A stretch of 64,000 bases of DNA from Siphonodentalium dalli (GCA_032622095.1 CP136066.1:42547835-42611834), one strand, 5' to 3'; positions 21,541-33,239 are shown, numbered from the stretch's first letter. Numbers and translations: made by a program. Notes: a model not told the origin generated them from the sequence alone.

Positions 21541-23815
21541 CTGAAAGATATTAAAAACCATGATGAAATACCATCAATCAAGGCAGAACACTGAAAGAAA
21601 TGAAAAACCACGATGAATTAATCCTTCACATTACCGTCAGTCAAGACAGAACACTGAAACATATTAAAAACCACGATGAATTAATCCTTCACATTACCGT
21701 CAGTCAAGGCAGAACACTGAAAGAAATGAAAAACCTCGATGAATTCATCCTTCACATTACCGTCAGTCAAGGCAGAACACTGAAAGAAATGAAAAACCAT
21801 GATGAATTCATCCTTCACATTACCGTCAGTCAAGGCAGAACACTGAAAGATATTAAAAACCACGATGAATTAATCCTTCACATTACCGTCAGTCAAGACA
21901 GAACACTGAAACATATTAAAAACCACGATGAATTAATCCTTCACATTACCGTCAGTCAAGGCAGAACACTGAAAGAAATGAAAAACCTCGATGAATTCAT
22001 CCTTCACATTACCGTCAGTCAAGGCAGAACACTGAAAGAAATGAAAAACCATGATGAATTCATCCTTCACATTACCGTCAGTCAAGGCAGAACACTGAAA
22101 GATATTAAAAACCTCGATGAATTCATCCTTCACATTACCATCAGTCAAGGTAGAACACTGAAAGATATTAAAACCATGATGAATTCATCCTTCACATTAC
22201 CGTCAGTCAAGGCAGAACACTGAAAGAAATGAAAAACCATGATGAATTCATCCTTCACATTACCGTCAGTCAAGGCAGAACACTGAAAGAAATGAAAAAC
22301 CATGATGAATTCATCCTTCACATTACCATCAGTCAAGGTAGAACACTGAAAGATATTAAAAACCACGATGAATTCATCCTTCACATTACCATCAGTCAAG
22401 GCAGAACACTGAAAGAAATGAAAAACCTCGATGAATTCATCCTTCACATTACCATCAGTCAAGGTAGAACACTGAAAGAAATGAAAAACCTCGATGAATT
22501 CATCCTTCACATTACCGTCAGTCAAGGCAGAACACTGAAAGAAATGAAAAACCTCGATGAATTCATCCTTCACATTACCGTCAGTCAAGGCAGAACACTG
22601 AAAGAAATGAAAAACCTCGATGAATTCATCCTTCACATTACCGTCAGTCAAGGCAGAACACTGAAAGAAATGAAAAACCTCGATGAATTCATCCTTCACA
22701 TTACCGTCAGTCAAGGCAGAACACTGAAAGAAATGAAAAACCATGATGAATTCATCCTTCACATTACCATCAGTCAAGGTAGAACACTGAAAGATATTAA
22801 AAACCTCGATGAATTCATCCTTCACATTACCATCAGTCAAGGTAGAACACTGAAAGATATTAAAACCATGATGAATTCATCCTTCACATTCCCGTCAGTC
22901 AAGGCAGAACACTGAAAGAAATGAAAAACCATGATGAATTCATCCTTCACATTACCATCAGTCAAGGTAGAACACTGAAAGATATTAAAAACCATGATGA
23001 ATTCATCCTTCACATTACCATCAGTCAAGGTAGAACACTGAAAGAAATGAAAAACCATGATGAATTCATCCTTCACATTACCATCAGTCAAGGTAGAACA
23101 CTGAAAGATATTAAAACCATGATGAATTCATCCTTCACATTACCATCAGTCAAGGTAGAACACTGAAAGATATTAAAACCATGATGAATTCATCCTTCAC
23201 ATTACCGTCAGTCAAGGCAGAACACTGAAAGATATTAAAACCATGATGAATTCATCCTTCACATTACCGTCAGTCAAGGCAGAACACTGAAAGATATTAA
23301 AAACCTCGATGAATTCATCCTTCACATTACCGTCAGTCAAGGCAGAACACTGAAAGAAATGTAAAACCATGATGAATTCATCCTTCACATTACCATCAGT
23401 CAAGGTAGAACACTGAAAGAAATGTAAAACCACGATGAATTCATCCTTCACATTACCATCAGTCAAGGTAGAACACTGAAAGAAATGAAAAACCATGATG
23501 AATTCATCCTTCACATTACCATCAGTCAAGGTAGAACACTGAAAGAAATTAAAAACCATGATGAATTCATCATTCACATTACCATCAGTCAAGGTAGAAC
23601 ACTGAAAGAAATGAAAAACCATGATGAATTCATCCTTCACATTACCATCAGTCAAGGTAGAATACTGAAAGATATTAAAAACCTCGATGAATTCATCCTT
23701 CACGTTACCGTCAGTCAAGGTAGAACACTGAAAGATATTAAAAACCTCAATGAATTCATCCTTCACGTTACCGTCAGTCGAGGCAGAACACTGAAAGAAA
23801 TGAAAAACCACATGT
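21541..23815 (-). repeat. Splice-acceptor array of exon w19 (63-bp units)
   Basis: About 36 tandem units upstream of exon w19. Each reads TTTCTTTCAG or TAATATCTTTCAG, then TGTTCTGCCTTGACTGACGG TAATGTGAAGGATGAATTCATC, i.e. the acceptor plus the first coding bases (CSALTDGNVKDEFI). The unit nearest the exon is only 50 bp. Units of 62 and 63 bp alternate, breaking any long frame. Long ORFs on both strands are by-products of the period. Confidence 0.95.
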
Positions 23816-23963
23816 TCTCAACTTAAAATTTGAAAACATGAGTATTATATCGCAGGAAATAGAATTTAAACTCTTCGCTGCTGAATAACATTACGTTGTG
23901 TGCTGAGCCATTGGCGTTATGGCATAATGCAGTTTGAAACGGAGATGATGTGAAAATGCTATA

Positions 23964-24226
23964 TGTGACCCGCCATATCAAATCCAGTTGTAAGTCGGGA
24001 TTTTTTTACCCTGTGCCAATGCATTCTCTTATATATGCGAGTCGACCATAGGTCGCCTCGCATATATAAGAGAATGCATTGGCCTAACAATTTTTAACAA
24101 TTTTAATAATTTTTTCTTGTATTCTTTAACAATTTTATAATTTCACCCATACAGAGCCCCAGACAAACATGAGCAGACACCACTCTTCTATATGCTTCTA
24201 TATATGTGTGGGGCTCCCTGCAGGGT
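23964..24226. mobile_element. Hairpin-bearing MITE, GACCCGCC shell, copy 2
   Basis: Near-identical to 18165-18428, with the hairpin at 24014-24087. A further half hairpin lies at 24298-24340. The rest of 24230-25060 is AT-rich intron without recognised features. Confidence 0.75.
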
Positions 24227-25077
24227 AATGGATGTTTTTTATTTTATGTCCTAAAAATTGTAAAAAACATTTATTTAAAAAAAATGATAAAAAATTGTTA
24301 GGCCAATGCATTCTCTTATATATGCGAGGCGACCTATGGTCAATATAAAAAATATTGCTAGATTTACATCCCCCTCCCGACACTTTTATTTTTTTTATTT
24401 GACCAATTTTGATGCAAAAATTATTATCATGCTTTAACCAGCCTCAACCATCAAAATATGTTTTGAAAACCAATAAATCAGTCTATTTTGATCAAATTGG
24501 ACAAAATAAATCACTGAGTATTATATAAGATAGGACACATATTCAATATTTACCATGACCATTTAAGAATAAAATATAAAAAATAAAATTTCCCCTCCCT
24601 CCAGCTGCGCATGCTCCCTCTGGAAAAAAAATCTTTATATTGGCCTTGTACAGTGAAATGGATATTTTAAGAACATATTATAACTCATTCTAGACAGGTA
24701 TTATTATCTGGGACTATCCACAATATAACAGCACACTAAATATTGGCTGTACACAATATAACAGTCTGCGCTTGTGTTGAAGTATGACATCACATCTTAC
24801 CTCCATCCTCTGTATGGATAAAAAACAGTGTTAACGGGTTAAGATCAGTCACAAAAATATTAAGTCGAAACATTTAGAAGAAAAAGAAAATGAAATATTT
24901 AATATATTTCCCCTGTTGATTTGAAGGGAAAATCTATAAAGTTTAACTGAAATTCAATAGTTAAACAGCAATGTTCTTATAAATATTAAAGAATTCTGTA
25001 AGATATCAATATACAGGACAATAAATAACCATTCAGATACATAATAAAAGTGTATCGAGAAAACGTATGCAACTCAC

Positions 25078-25159
25078 CACTACAACACTCTTTGAAGCAT
25101 CAATAACGTGGACAACTGGACACTTGTATCTAGGAGCAATCTTGACAGCTGTGTGTGTC
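25078..25159 (-). CDS. MTR: MTR exon w18: end of cobalamin domain, [11 protein letters not shown]
   Basis: Window residues 662-689. [11 protein letters not shown] and [13 protein letters not shown] close the cobalamin domain. The acceptor is GTTTTAG and the donor GTG|GTGAGT. Phase 2 in, phase 0 out. Confidence 0.97.
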
Positions 25160-26280
25160 CTAAAACATAAAATCATAATACGATTATATAATTACATATA
25201 CTTCATTTTCTATAGTATTTTGTTATATGTTTCTGAAATGCTAATGTATTAAATATGATACATGTAATTACAATAAAGAGGAAGTGAACATTGAGTGTAG
25301 TAATTTTGTCATGGCAACACGCTATGTGGCAGCAACATCACTATAGTTTCCTATATTTAACAATATTTCCAAAATGAATTTTAAGGTTGATAATTTTCAC
25401 TGAACTGTAATTAAAAGTAATGACCTTGGTTTATTAATATAATTACACAGATTAAAAGCATCATGCTGAATCACAATTAAATATTTAGTAATTTATGAGC
25501 TTGTGATTGATCAAACTTGGCCTGTACTTTATCGACCACAAAATCTGTCTAATAAGCGAAATTTAAAGTTCTTCTGATAACAAAATATTAATCTATTGTT
25601 CTTTATCACCATTTTTTTTTGTGCTAAAGAAAGACCATTTCGGACAATTATATGTCAAGGTAATATCTAGTATCTGTAAAAATGTTCTGAACACAATATG
25701 TGCCTTTAACTATTTATAATTGCATGTCAAAAATAAGAAAGTAGGCCAGGGCATGAAAGAGTTATGCTCTTCCATGTCCTGGATTGAGAGAATGATTGCA
25801 TGCATGCATTTTGCCTCTTCCTTTGTTATTCTCTATTCTCAATAAAAAAAAAAAATTAATAAAAATTTATGATTGATCAATCTTGGCCTGTACTTCATGG
25901 TTTCAAACCTGCATACCATCTTTCATTCCATTCAGTTAAAATTTTAACTAAATTTATAATTGAGAAATGAAAACTGAGCCCAAACTTCAACAAAGGGCTG
26001 TAATTCAAAATTGAACTTCACCTGTATTTTACGTACCAAATTTCCACTTAGTTCAGTTGAACTAAAGTTATCATCCAGAAATTAAATATGAATGGACGAA
26101 CAGAATGACAGTCAGATGAATGGAAGTAGAGACAGAAGGACGGCTAGACAGACAGACCAAAAATATAATATGTCCCATTTTAAAATGTGTGTATAAAATA
26201 TAATACACAAGATATGAAAAACTCAACAGACAATTATAAAATGGTTAGCTGCAGTTGAATATAATATTTTCGAGGTATGA
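25160..26280. repeat. Intron with degenerate GACGGACAG-type repeats
   Basis: AT-rich. Around 25860-26165 it carries a diffuse repeat (ACCAAATTTC...CATCC.GAAA...AGACAGACAGACC) that recurs at 26700-26850, 44560-45740 and 49010-49400. No coding sequence. Confidence 0.5.
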
Positions 26281-26286
26281 GCTTAC

Positions 26287-26407
26287 TTTGAAGTTGTAGC
26301 GCCACCTATCAGTAATGGCAACTTCATGCCGATTCTCTGCATTTCTTTTGCAACATATATCATCTCATCTAACGATGGAGTGATTAATCCTGACAAGCCA
26401 ACAAAGT
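26287..26407 (-). CDS. MTR: MTR exon w17: cobalamin domain, [11 protein letters not shown] and GGATTS
   Basis: Window residues 622-662. [13 protein letters not shown] and LLIGGATTS are the second and third cobalamin-contact motifs of the Rossmann-like domain. The acceptor is TATTTCAG and the donor CAAA|GTAAGC, phase 2 out. Confidence 0.97.
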
Positions 26408-26699
26408 CTGAAATAATAGTGTGTAGACATTATGAAGATCACATTTAAATAAAAAATAACAACAAATAACTGTGATTTTAGCCACTGATATATATCCTGA
26501 TAAGAATATCTACATTTACTAAATTTTAAACTGATTGTAAAACAAACTGACTGATGTTATGAGGAAACTAAAATAACTAAATGTCGAAGACCCCAAGTCC
26601 CCCCGAAACAAAGTGACTTTTGGGATGTTGGGTTTTTTTAAGAACAAAGAAGTCAAATTCTATGTAGAGATTCTTTTGAAGATTGCTCAAGTTATCATT

Positions 26700-27150
26700 T
26701 AGACAACACATATATTATTATTTCCAAGTCGAATAAAACCGACTAGGCCAACATACCAAATATCACGAATGTCTGATAAATATTGCTCAAGTTATGATCC
26801 AGACAACCCGGATGGACAGACGGACATGCTGATTAGAATAGTCCCTCGAAAATTTTGGGGAACAATTAGCCATATCCTTGTTAGACAAGGACCATTGGCA
26901 CACACAAGCCATACACCAAAATTTGTCAAAATCGGATAATGTTTGTTGGAGTTATCGTGCTTACATCGCCAAATTTAGACTCTAAGACAATCCTGGAGGT
27001 ATAATCAATGAAATAAAATTCAAATGGAGCTGGTTTGCAAACTAATCCAAGATATTCATGAGCAGAAGTATGAAGTCAAAATCAGTTGACGTCTGTCGCA
27101 CTTAAGTTGTGACACGATGACAGATGGCCAAAGTCATTCATGAAACCATA
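26700..27150. repeat. Degenerate repeat H in cobalamin-domain intron
   Basis: Contains ACATACCAAAT, GTTATGATCCAGACAACC and GGATGGACAGACGGACATGC, matching the family near 45300. Between exons w16 and w17. Confidence 0.5.
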
Positions 27151-27240
27151 GGTTGAGTTTGGTATACAACTCGACCAAAAACAGAAGCTACATAAAATTT
27201 AAATTGTTTAATCATCACATGTAAACACAAGTTTCCTCAC

Positions 27241-27412
27241 CAGCATTTTCTCTGATGGCTGTTTCTAATATCTTCTCACAGGGACACATCACTCCAAGAT
27301 CTATAACTTGGTAGTTATTGCACCCCAACACAACGCCAACAATATTTTTGCCGATATCATGGACATCACCCTTCACTGTTGCGATAACAACTGTTCCGAC
27401 ATATGATGATCT
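27241..27412 (-). CDS. MTR: MTR exon w16: cobalamin-binding His (DVHDIGKN)
   Basis: Window residues 565-622. [19 protein letters not shown] contains the D.H..G motif whose histidine replaces dimethylbenzimidazole as lower cobalt ligand (His759 in E. coli MetH). [12 protein letters not shown] and PCEKIL follow. The acceptor is CTCTTCAG and the donor GCTG|GTGAGG, phase 1. Confidence 0.98.
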
Positions 27413-27474
27413 CTGAAGAGTGAAACATAGTTCTTCAATATGAGTTAGAAAAATATAGTAGAATACTTCTGCTT

Positions 27475-27736
27475 TTAACCCTTTCATGATGGGAACTGCG
27501 TTGGTGCAGCATTAAAGATCCTGTGCCAGTGCAATCTTATATATATATATATATATATATGTCTCCCATAGGGAGACTCGCATGTGTAAGAGAATGCACT
27601 GGCTAACAAGGTCAAGATAAATATTGTTAGGCCAATATATTCTCTTATAAATGTGAATCTCCCATGGTATAAGAGAATGCATTGGCAGAGGGTTTTTTCG
27701 CAAATTTTCAGGATGCTCCAGTCATGGATGGGTTAA
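27475..27736. mobile_element. TTAA MITE, GATGGGAA shell, with TA microsatellite
   Basis: TTAACCCTTTCATGATGGG to CATGGATGGGTTAA. The first hairpin is disrupted by a (TA)n expansion at 27540-27560. The second is at 27628-27694. It lies 63 bp upstream of exon w16. Confidence 0.75.
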
Positions 27737-27864
27737 GGCTAATGAAAAATAAATGTCTGGTTTGTGTTACATGTCAGAAAAAAAACAGGGTTAGTAGTTA
27801 GGCTTAAAATTATATATTTTTTTATTTGGCAAATTCTTATGGTTTTTTCATGTCATCTGCAGAC

Positions 27865-27965
27865 CTGTTAACCCTCCCGGAATGTGCGGGAGACTCCCGG
27901 ATTTGAGCACGATCTCCCGCACTCCCGGACAGGCATGACAATCTCCCGGATTCAGCTACTGTAGA
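27865..27965. repeat. GC-rich CCCGGA/TCCGGG palindromic patch
   Basis: GTTAACCCTCCCGGAATG, GGGAGACTCCCGGATTTG and CTCCCGCACTCCCGGACAGG form overlapping hairpins in otherwise AT-rich intron. It looks like the end of a transposon, not identified. 27980-29050 has nothing else recognised apart from T- and A-tracts. Confidence 0.45.
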
Positions 27966-29050
27966 AAATCACAAAAAATAATCTCTTTATTTTATCTATT
28001 TGACCAGTAGACAGGCTATCAGCACATCCTGATATCGGATTGCGACATCATTGTGGCAATTAACACCCATGATTAATCTGGGGTCATAAAATCAACATTG
28101 TTCGCACAGCAGGGGCACCGGACTATAAAACAACAAACACCTTCTAAGTTCTATTGTCAAACCGGATCACCAGACAGAACAAAGGTGACCTGTTCTCAAT
28201 TAGCAACCCACTAGAGATAAGCCCTGAGGTTATATGAAACTACCATTAAAGTTTATTGGTCTGATAAAATTCAAAAGAAGCAAATGTTCTGGCTTTAAAC
28301 TTTCGGAATCCGTTCCTGAGTTGTACTTTTTAATGTGACATTTGAAATCTCGCGAGATTTTTATGAAATCGAAAGTAGTTTAATATTGTTATACGTAATC
28401 CGGTGGCTTACCGATATTTCCTCTATAAATTAGACAATAAAAGTAAAAACTACACAGTAAATGTTTTTCTTAAGAATACTTGTTAATTTGCCATCAAACT
28501 TGAATGTTTCTGTGTTATAGCTGATCATATTTTTTTTTTTTTTTTTGGTCAAAATTATGAAAATGCATAAGGAATCAGCAGGAATAGATTTCGATAACAT
28601 TAATTTTGATTTTCTTTGTATAAATTGTAATAAAAACAATGCTCTGATAGCTAACAATCCATTCTGAGAAAATGATAATTAATTTTCGTTTTTTAATAAA
28701 AACATTTCTTGAAAACCATGAAAAAGCTTAAGGGTAGGGTGTTTAAAATAGGGAAGGTAGGGAAACTCAAACAACAAATATTTTTTTCTTTGAACTAATG
28801 AAAATATTCATCCCGAATGATCAAAAAACATTGTTTGGTGTGAAAAATTACTTGTCATGATTGAAAGCAATTTAAATGTAACAGTCTGTCGTACAAAGCA
28901 AAGGCGTACAGTTTAAACAGTATAGTTTAAAAATGAAAACTTCAATATTATCATAAATAACAAATGGAAATATCAAATAAAATTTGAAATGGGATTAGAT
29001 AAATTTACGTCAGTGGTTTGTCCATTGTCAAGAGGCAGGATGAAAAAAGA

Positions 29051-29203
29051 AGCCAGCCTAGAAATAGTGTGTCTGTCATTTGCAGAATGAGGTTCCCAGA
29101 TTGTGAATTTGGTGATGCTAGCCCACTATGCGGGTTAGCATCACTAAATTCACCATCTGGGGACCTCATTCTGCAAATGACAGACACACTATTTCAAGGC
29201 TTG
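29051..29203. mobile_element. hAT-type MITE B, minimal single palindrome
   Basis: CCTAGAAATAGTGTGTCTGT to ACACTATTTCAAGGCTTG, a simple ~150-bp palindrome. The flanks AAAAGAAG and AATAGAAG match at 7 of 8 positions. Confidence 0.75.
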
Positions 29204-29324
29204 AATAGAAGTATATCTCTATAATGGCAAACGCAAATGTCATTTGCCCCTCTTTTGAAAGCAGTCATGATGGCGAACCTCCATGTCAAATTTCATCCAG
29301 ATCTGATAACACACGGCTGAGGTA

Positions 29325-29364
29325 CAGTAATTACTTAAGAGGTCGATTACTAAGGGCATTACTG
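29325..29364. mobile_element. Mariner-type MITE C, 40-bp end-only remnant
   Basis: CAGTAATTACTTAAGAGGTC then GATTACTAAGGGCATTACTG, with TA on both sides. Only the two termini remain. Confidence 0.65.
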
Positions 29365-29426
29365 TATCTGCCTGGATGGACCAAAAAAACAAACTATTTT
29401 CAGATGATGTAATTGACAGCGAACAT

Positions 29427-29712
29427 GATTGATTGATTGGGGTTTAATGTTGCTTTCAGCAACTAAGGCCATATCACGACATTGCCAGTTTTAGTGGTGG
29501 AAGAAATCCGCACACTTACAGCTAATATTACAGTGATCTCAATGGCTGATAAACTCATTGACCATGTGCGGCAAACCACCGGTCATATGGCAACTCCACC
29601 AGATAACAATTTTGAATTACAAAGTCCACCATGGAAGCATGTTGATTTGAACCCTTATCGCCAGGCTGGAGGGCGAGTCGGCTTGGAGTTGTACCCTTAC
29701 CGACTGAGCCCC
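29427..29712 (-). mobile_element. tRNA-derived SINE, type 1 (minus orientation)
   Basis: Read on the minus strand it has a tRNA-like head with box B GGGTTCAAATC, a body CACTAAAACTGGCAATGTCG TGATATGGCC and an AATCAATCA tail. It matches 59095-59400. The ORF of 129 residues here is SINE-derived and not a gene. Confidence 0.8.
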
Positions 29713-29729
29713 ACCCCCCCCCCCAGCAA

Positions 29730-30520
29730 GCATGATATTGCAAAGAGAACTGTTGTTCACAGTACTATGAAGTTTGATGCCTTTACCACAGTGACTGGTG
29801 CATCGCATGTCAGTAGTGTAATAGCTTGGTGCCACTTGGTTATGGTTTTATGGTGCCCATATTCAGAATGAGCAATGGGTGATGCCACAGTGTCCTGGGC
29901 CCACAAACAAGGTACCCTGCCTTGCTCACCGGAAGCTTATATTCCGCTAATGATGAACAGACAGTCTGCCGTCAGAGCATTTTTAGCCAGTCAAAAATAA
30001 AAATAGTATAAATAAAATTGTAGAAAACCCTGAATCTCATGAATTGCTTACAAAGCACAAAATGTGCAACTTTTAATCCCACACACAGTCGTGGCCAGGT
30101 TATTTTGTTTATATAATCATCGGAGGTGCCGTTGTTGTCAGCGAGAGGTATCGGAATCCAACGAGATCGCAGCGGCCGCACGAATTACTATATTTTACAG
30201 ATTCCCGCGTTATCATAACAGCTACGTTTATATCTCCGTGGCTGATATTTTAGTATTATAAATTTATTATGCATATCACAAAATTCCCCGGACTATGTAT
30301 AGGTTATATCAATCAAATACATTTAACAAATATTGTATTGTACAATATATTGTATTGTATGGCATCACCCATTGCTCATTCTGAATATGGGCACCATAAA
30401 ACAAGCATGATATTGCAAAGAGAACTGTTGTTCACAGTACTATGAAGTTTGATGCCTTTACCACAGTGATTGGTGCATCACAATGTCAGTAGTGTAATAG
30501 CTTGGTGCCACTTGGTTATG
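29730..30520. repeat. 115-bp direct repeats enclosing 42-bp inverted repeats
   Basis: GCATGATATTGCAAAGAGAA...GCCACTTGGTTATG occurs at 29730-29844 and 30403-30519 in the same orientation. Immediately inside lie inverted copies of TTATGGTGCCCATATTCAGA (29846-29888 and 30360-30401). The enclosed ~470 bp has no recognised coding content. Confidence 0.7.
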
Positions 30521-30533
30521 AAACTTGTATTTA

Positions 30534-30933
30534 TTAACCCTTTACCCAACAAACCGGCCAAAACCGGCCAAATAAAGCTGCAACAGCCTAAATTATCTTG
30601 GGTCTGTCTCAATAAAACCATACAAATATGGATATCATTGGAACCGGCTCCTTGACCACATTGTGATAGTTACAGTTATGCCCTGTGCCAATGCATTCTC
30701 TTATATATGCGAGTCGACCATAGGTCGCCTCGCATATATAAGAGAATGCATTGACCTAAAAAAAATCTTTTTTTAACACTTTTTACCATTTTTTCTTACA
30801 TTCTTTAACAATTTTATAATTTTTAATGTGTTAAGCCAATGCATTCTCTTATATATGCGAGGCGACCTATGGTCGACTCGCATAAATAAGAGAATGCATT
30901 GGCACATGGCCCTTCTGTTGGGTAAAGGGTTAA
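30534..30933. mobile_element. TTAA MITE, CCGGCC shell, complete
   Basis: TTAACCCTTTACCCAACAAA to TTGGGTAAAGGGTTAA, with two opposed hairpin modules at 30684-30755 and 30835-30906 separated by AT-rich sequence. Confidence 0.85.
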
Positions 30934-31103
30934 TATAATTTATACTGAGAGGAAATTCTACAGACGTAAATCTGATAGAGTATCGTAAATCTGATAAAGT
31001 ATCGTAGGCATTTTAATGATCCTGGGAGAAATTTTTACAAGAATAAAAATGAAAATTGTGATACTGATTACCAATGAATTTAACCTCTGTAAAACTAACT
31101 CAC

Positions 31104-31262
31104 TGTATCAACAACTCCTGTCTCCTTCATCTGTCTCTCTTTCTCTTCTTCCATGAATGGTATGAGGTGACCGACCGCTTTCTTCATCACTCTTGCCGAT
31201 TTTATCACTTGTGGCAAAAACATTTTCCCTGCTCCGAACAAGTCACCGACTATACTCATACC
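31104..31262 (-). CDS. MTR: MTR exon w15: cap helices, [18 protein letters not shown]
   Basis: Window residues 512-564. [17 protein letters not shown] and [20 protein letters not shown] are the cap-domain helices over the upper face of methylcobalamin. The acceptor is ATTTTAG and the donor ACA|GTGAGT. Both ends are phase 0. Confidence 0.97.
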
Positions 31263-31306
31263 CTAAAATATAAATACCTGATGTAAGTCACCTTCAGCAA
31301 AAGTAA

Positions 31307-31500
31307 TTAACCCTTTCATGACGGGAGCTGCGCTGGTGCAGCATTAAATATCATGTGCCATTGTCTAATATATGCGAGTCTCCCATAGGTCCCCAGAGGG
31401 TTAATTTGGTGATGCTAGCCCACTGTGCGGGATAGCATCACTAAATTCACCCTCTGGGGACCTTATTCTGCAAATGACAAACACACTATTTCAAGGTTTG
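31307..31500. mobile_element. Chimera: TTAA MITE 5' part joined to MITE B
   Basis: TTAACCCTTTCATGACGGG runs into a truncated hairpin (GCGAGTCTCCCATAG) and at about 31388 switches directly to the MITE B palindrome GTCCCCAGAGGGTTAATTTG, ending CACACTATTTCAAGG. It is 45 bp upstream of exon w15. Confidence 0.65.
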
Positions 31501-31729
31501 CCAGGATTGTTGAATGCGAATAAACGACCAATGAAAATGAAGTATTCTTCAACTGGATGAGTGATTGACAGGTGTTTGTTCCCAAGACATAATTGTTAAT
31601 TATTGTTAATTGTGAATATGGACATACTATGTACATACACTGTAAATATGTTATATGACTCTATATTTCGTGCATAATAGCACGATTGAGTTATAAATAA
31701 AGCATACCAATATCAATATCACTTGTTCG

Positions 31730-32100
31730 GGTGCATGAAACTGATAAGTTAGTATTCAGCCGCTATGCCAGGTGGCGGAATGTGGAATTCTACTAACATC
31801 GCCGAAAATCTGAAACAAATCGACCATACCACTCCATAGAAAACATCGTCTGAAATATGTTCAATTGTAAATATTTACTTGTCGATTCGGGACGCAACTA
31901 TCGGCGATAAACAAAAATGATTTCGCCATCGAGAGTCACTGCATTTAATTCTTTAATTTAAGAATGACAGTATGTGTTGTCAATTTGGATATAATATTTG
32001 TATAAATAACTACCTTGAGCAAGATTGTGCTCCTTTTCTATTTGATCATCTCACCGAAGTGTTTCACATCACTTTAATGGAAATATATTGATGAAAACGA
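31730..32100 (-). repeat. Interspersed element G, copy 2 (inverted)
   Basis: GATTTCGCCATCGAGAGTC and neighbouring text are the reverse complement of 1600-1800. No coding content. Confidence 0.5.
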
Positions 32101-32324
32101 CATTTTTTTTACCAATAACTCTTCTTTAGATTATGGTTATGAGTTTATATCTGAAAAGATTTAAGACAAATTTACTATAATTTGTCTTCAAACTTTTCGG
32201 TTATAACTGCATAAACTTAATTGAAATAAAAGGTCAGCAGACCACAGTGTCCCCCGACAACATGGCAAGTCGATGCCGCTTTGTTAAAGAAATTAAAAAA
32301 AAATGTTGAAATTTCTAAGTCGAA

Positions 32325-32945
32325 AAGGGTTAATAACTCCATAAAAAAAATATTAGCTATATAGATGTTGCAAATCACCAACATGTTAGGAACAATATAC
32401 CAGAGTTTCAAATCTCTACATTTAAAACTGTAGGAGGAGTTGATTACACCATGAAGGTACCCAATCTCATCCAAAAGGCAAAAATGTTCAAATTTTCTAA
32501 GTCGAAAACCCCCCCAGAAATATGGAAAAAATAATATTTTTGATTAGCTATATAGATGTTGCAAATCACCAACATGTTAGGAACAATATCCCAGAGTTTC
32601 AAATCTCTACATTTAAAACTGTAGGAGGAGTTGATTACACCATGAAGGTACCCAATCTCATCCAAAAGGCAAAAATGTTCCAAATTTTCTAAGTCGAAAA
32701 CCCCCCCCAAAATATGGAAAAAATTATATTTTTGATTAGCTATATAGATGTTGCAAATCACCAACATGTTAGGAACAATATCCCAGAGTTTCAAATCTCT
32801 ACGTTTAAAACTGTAGGAGGAGTTGATTACACCATGAAGGTACCCAATCTCGGACGCACGGACGCACGGACGGACGGCTCGACGGACGCACGGACGCACG
32901 AGGGTCATTTCTATAGTCCTCCGACGGAAACGTCGGGGGACAACA
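32325..32945 (+). repeat. ~190-bp tandem triplication ending in GGACGCAC tail
   Basis: TTTCTAAGTCGAAAA...GGAACAATATCCCAGAGTTT CAAATCTCTAC...ACACCATGAAGGTACCCAAT is repeated three times. The last copy is followed by (GGACGCAC)n and a CCGACGGAAACGTCGGG hairpin. A similar tail occurs at 45340-45425. ORFs here are artefacts. Confidence 0.75.
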
Positions 32946-33002
32946 AGAGTTATTTCTTAAATAACTCAATGGTATAATACATTTAGTAGTCGAAGGGTTA
33001 TA

Positions 33003-33140
33003 ACTGCAATCACCTTCGTGAGTGGTCCCCAGATGACATTCAGGTCGGGGAAATAAGATTTTATTACTATATTTACCTTCATGAGTGGTCCCCAGACGAC
33101 AATTCAGGTCGGGGAAATAAGATTTTATTATTATATTTAC
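33003..33140 (-). repeat. Splice-donor array of exon w14 (two extra copies)
   Basis: Two further copies of the exon 3' end plus donor: CCCCGACCT...GGGGACCACTCATGAAG|GTAAATATA, spaced 62 and 65 bp from each other and from the true exon end. The second copy has ACGAAG|GTGATT instead. Confidence 0.85.
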
Positions 33141-33239
33141 CTTCATGAGTGGTCCCTCGATAACATTTAGAGGTCGGGGATATAAGGTCTTATTACACCT
33201 CGCTTCTTCTGTATCATCTACTACATATTTATCAATGCC
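33141..33239 (-). CDS. MTR: MTR exon w14: cap domain start, YPRPLNVIEGPLMK
   Basis: Window residues 479-511. GIDKYVVDDTEEAR then YPRPLNVIEGPLMK opens the four-helix cap that shields cobalamin. The acceptor is TTTACAG and the donor AAG|GTAAAT. The 3' end of this exon with its donor is duplicated twice more just downstream in the intron. Confidence 0.96.

Noticed and set aside
21600-23826. Long open frames on both strands (for example 207, 228 and 231 codons) that look like a repetitive protein
   Set aside because: They follow from a 63-bp (divisible by 3) repeat period, occur on both strands and restart at 62-bp units. The minus-strand text is MTR exon w19 plus intron, repeated.
29482-29871. 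129-codon plus-strand ORF
   Set aside because: It lies across the reversed SINE and a C-tract. No protein family recognised.
32805-33146. 113-codon minus-strand ORF as an extension of exon w14
   Set aside because: It reads through the duplicated donor copies and repeat H tail. Conserved MTR sequence stops at LMK before the authentic donor.
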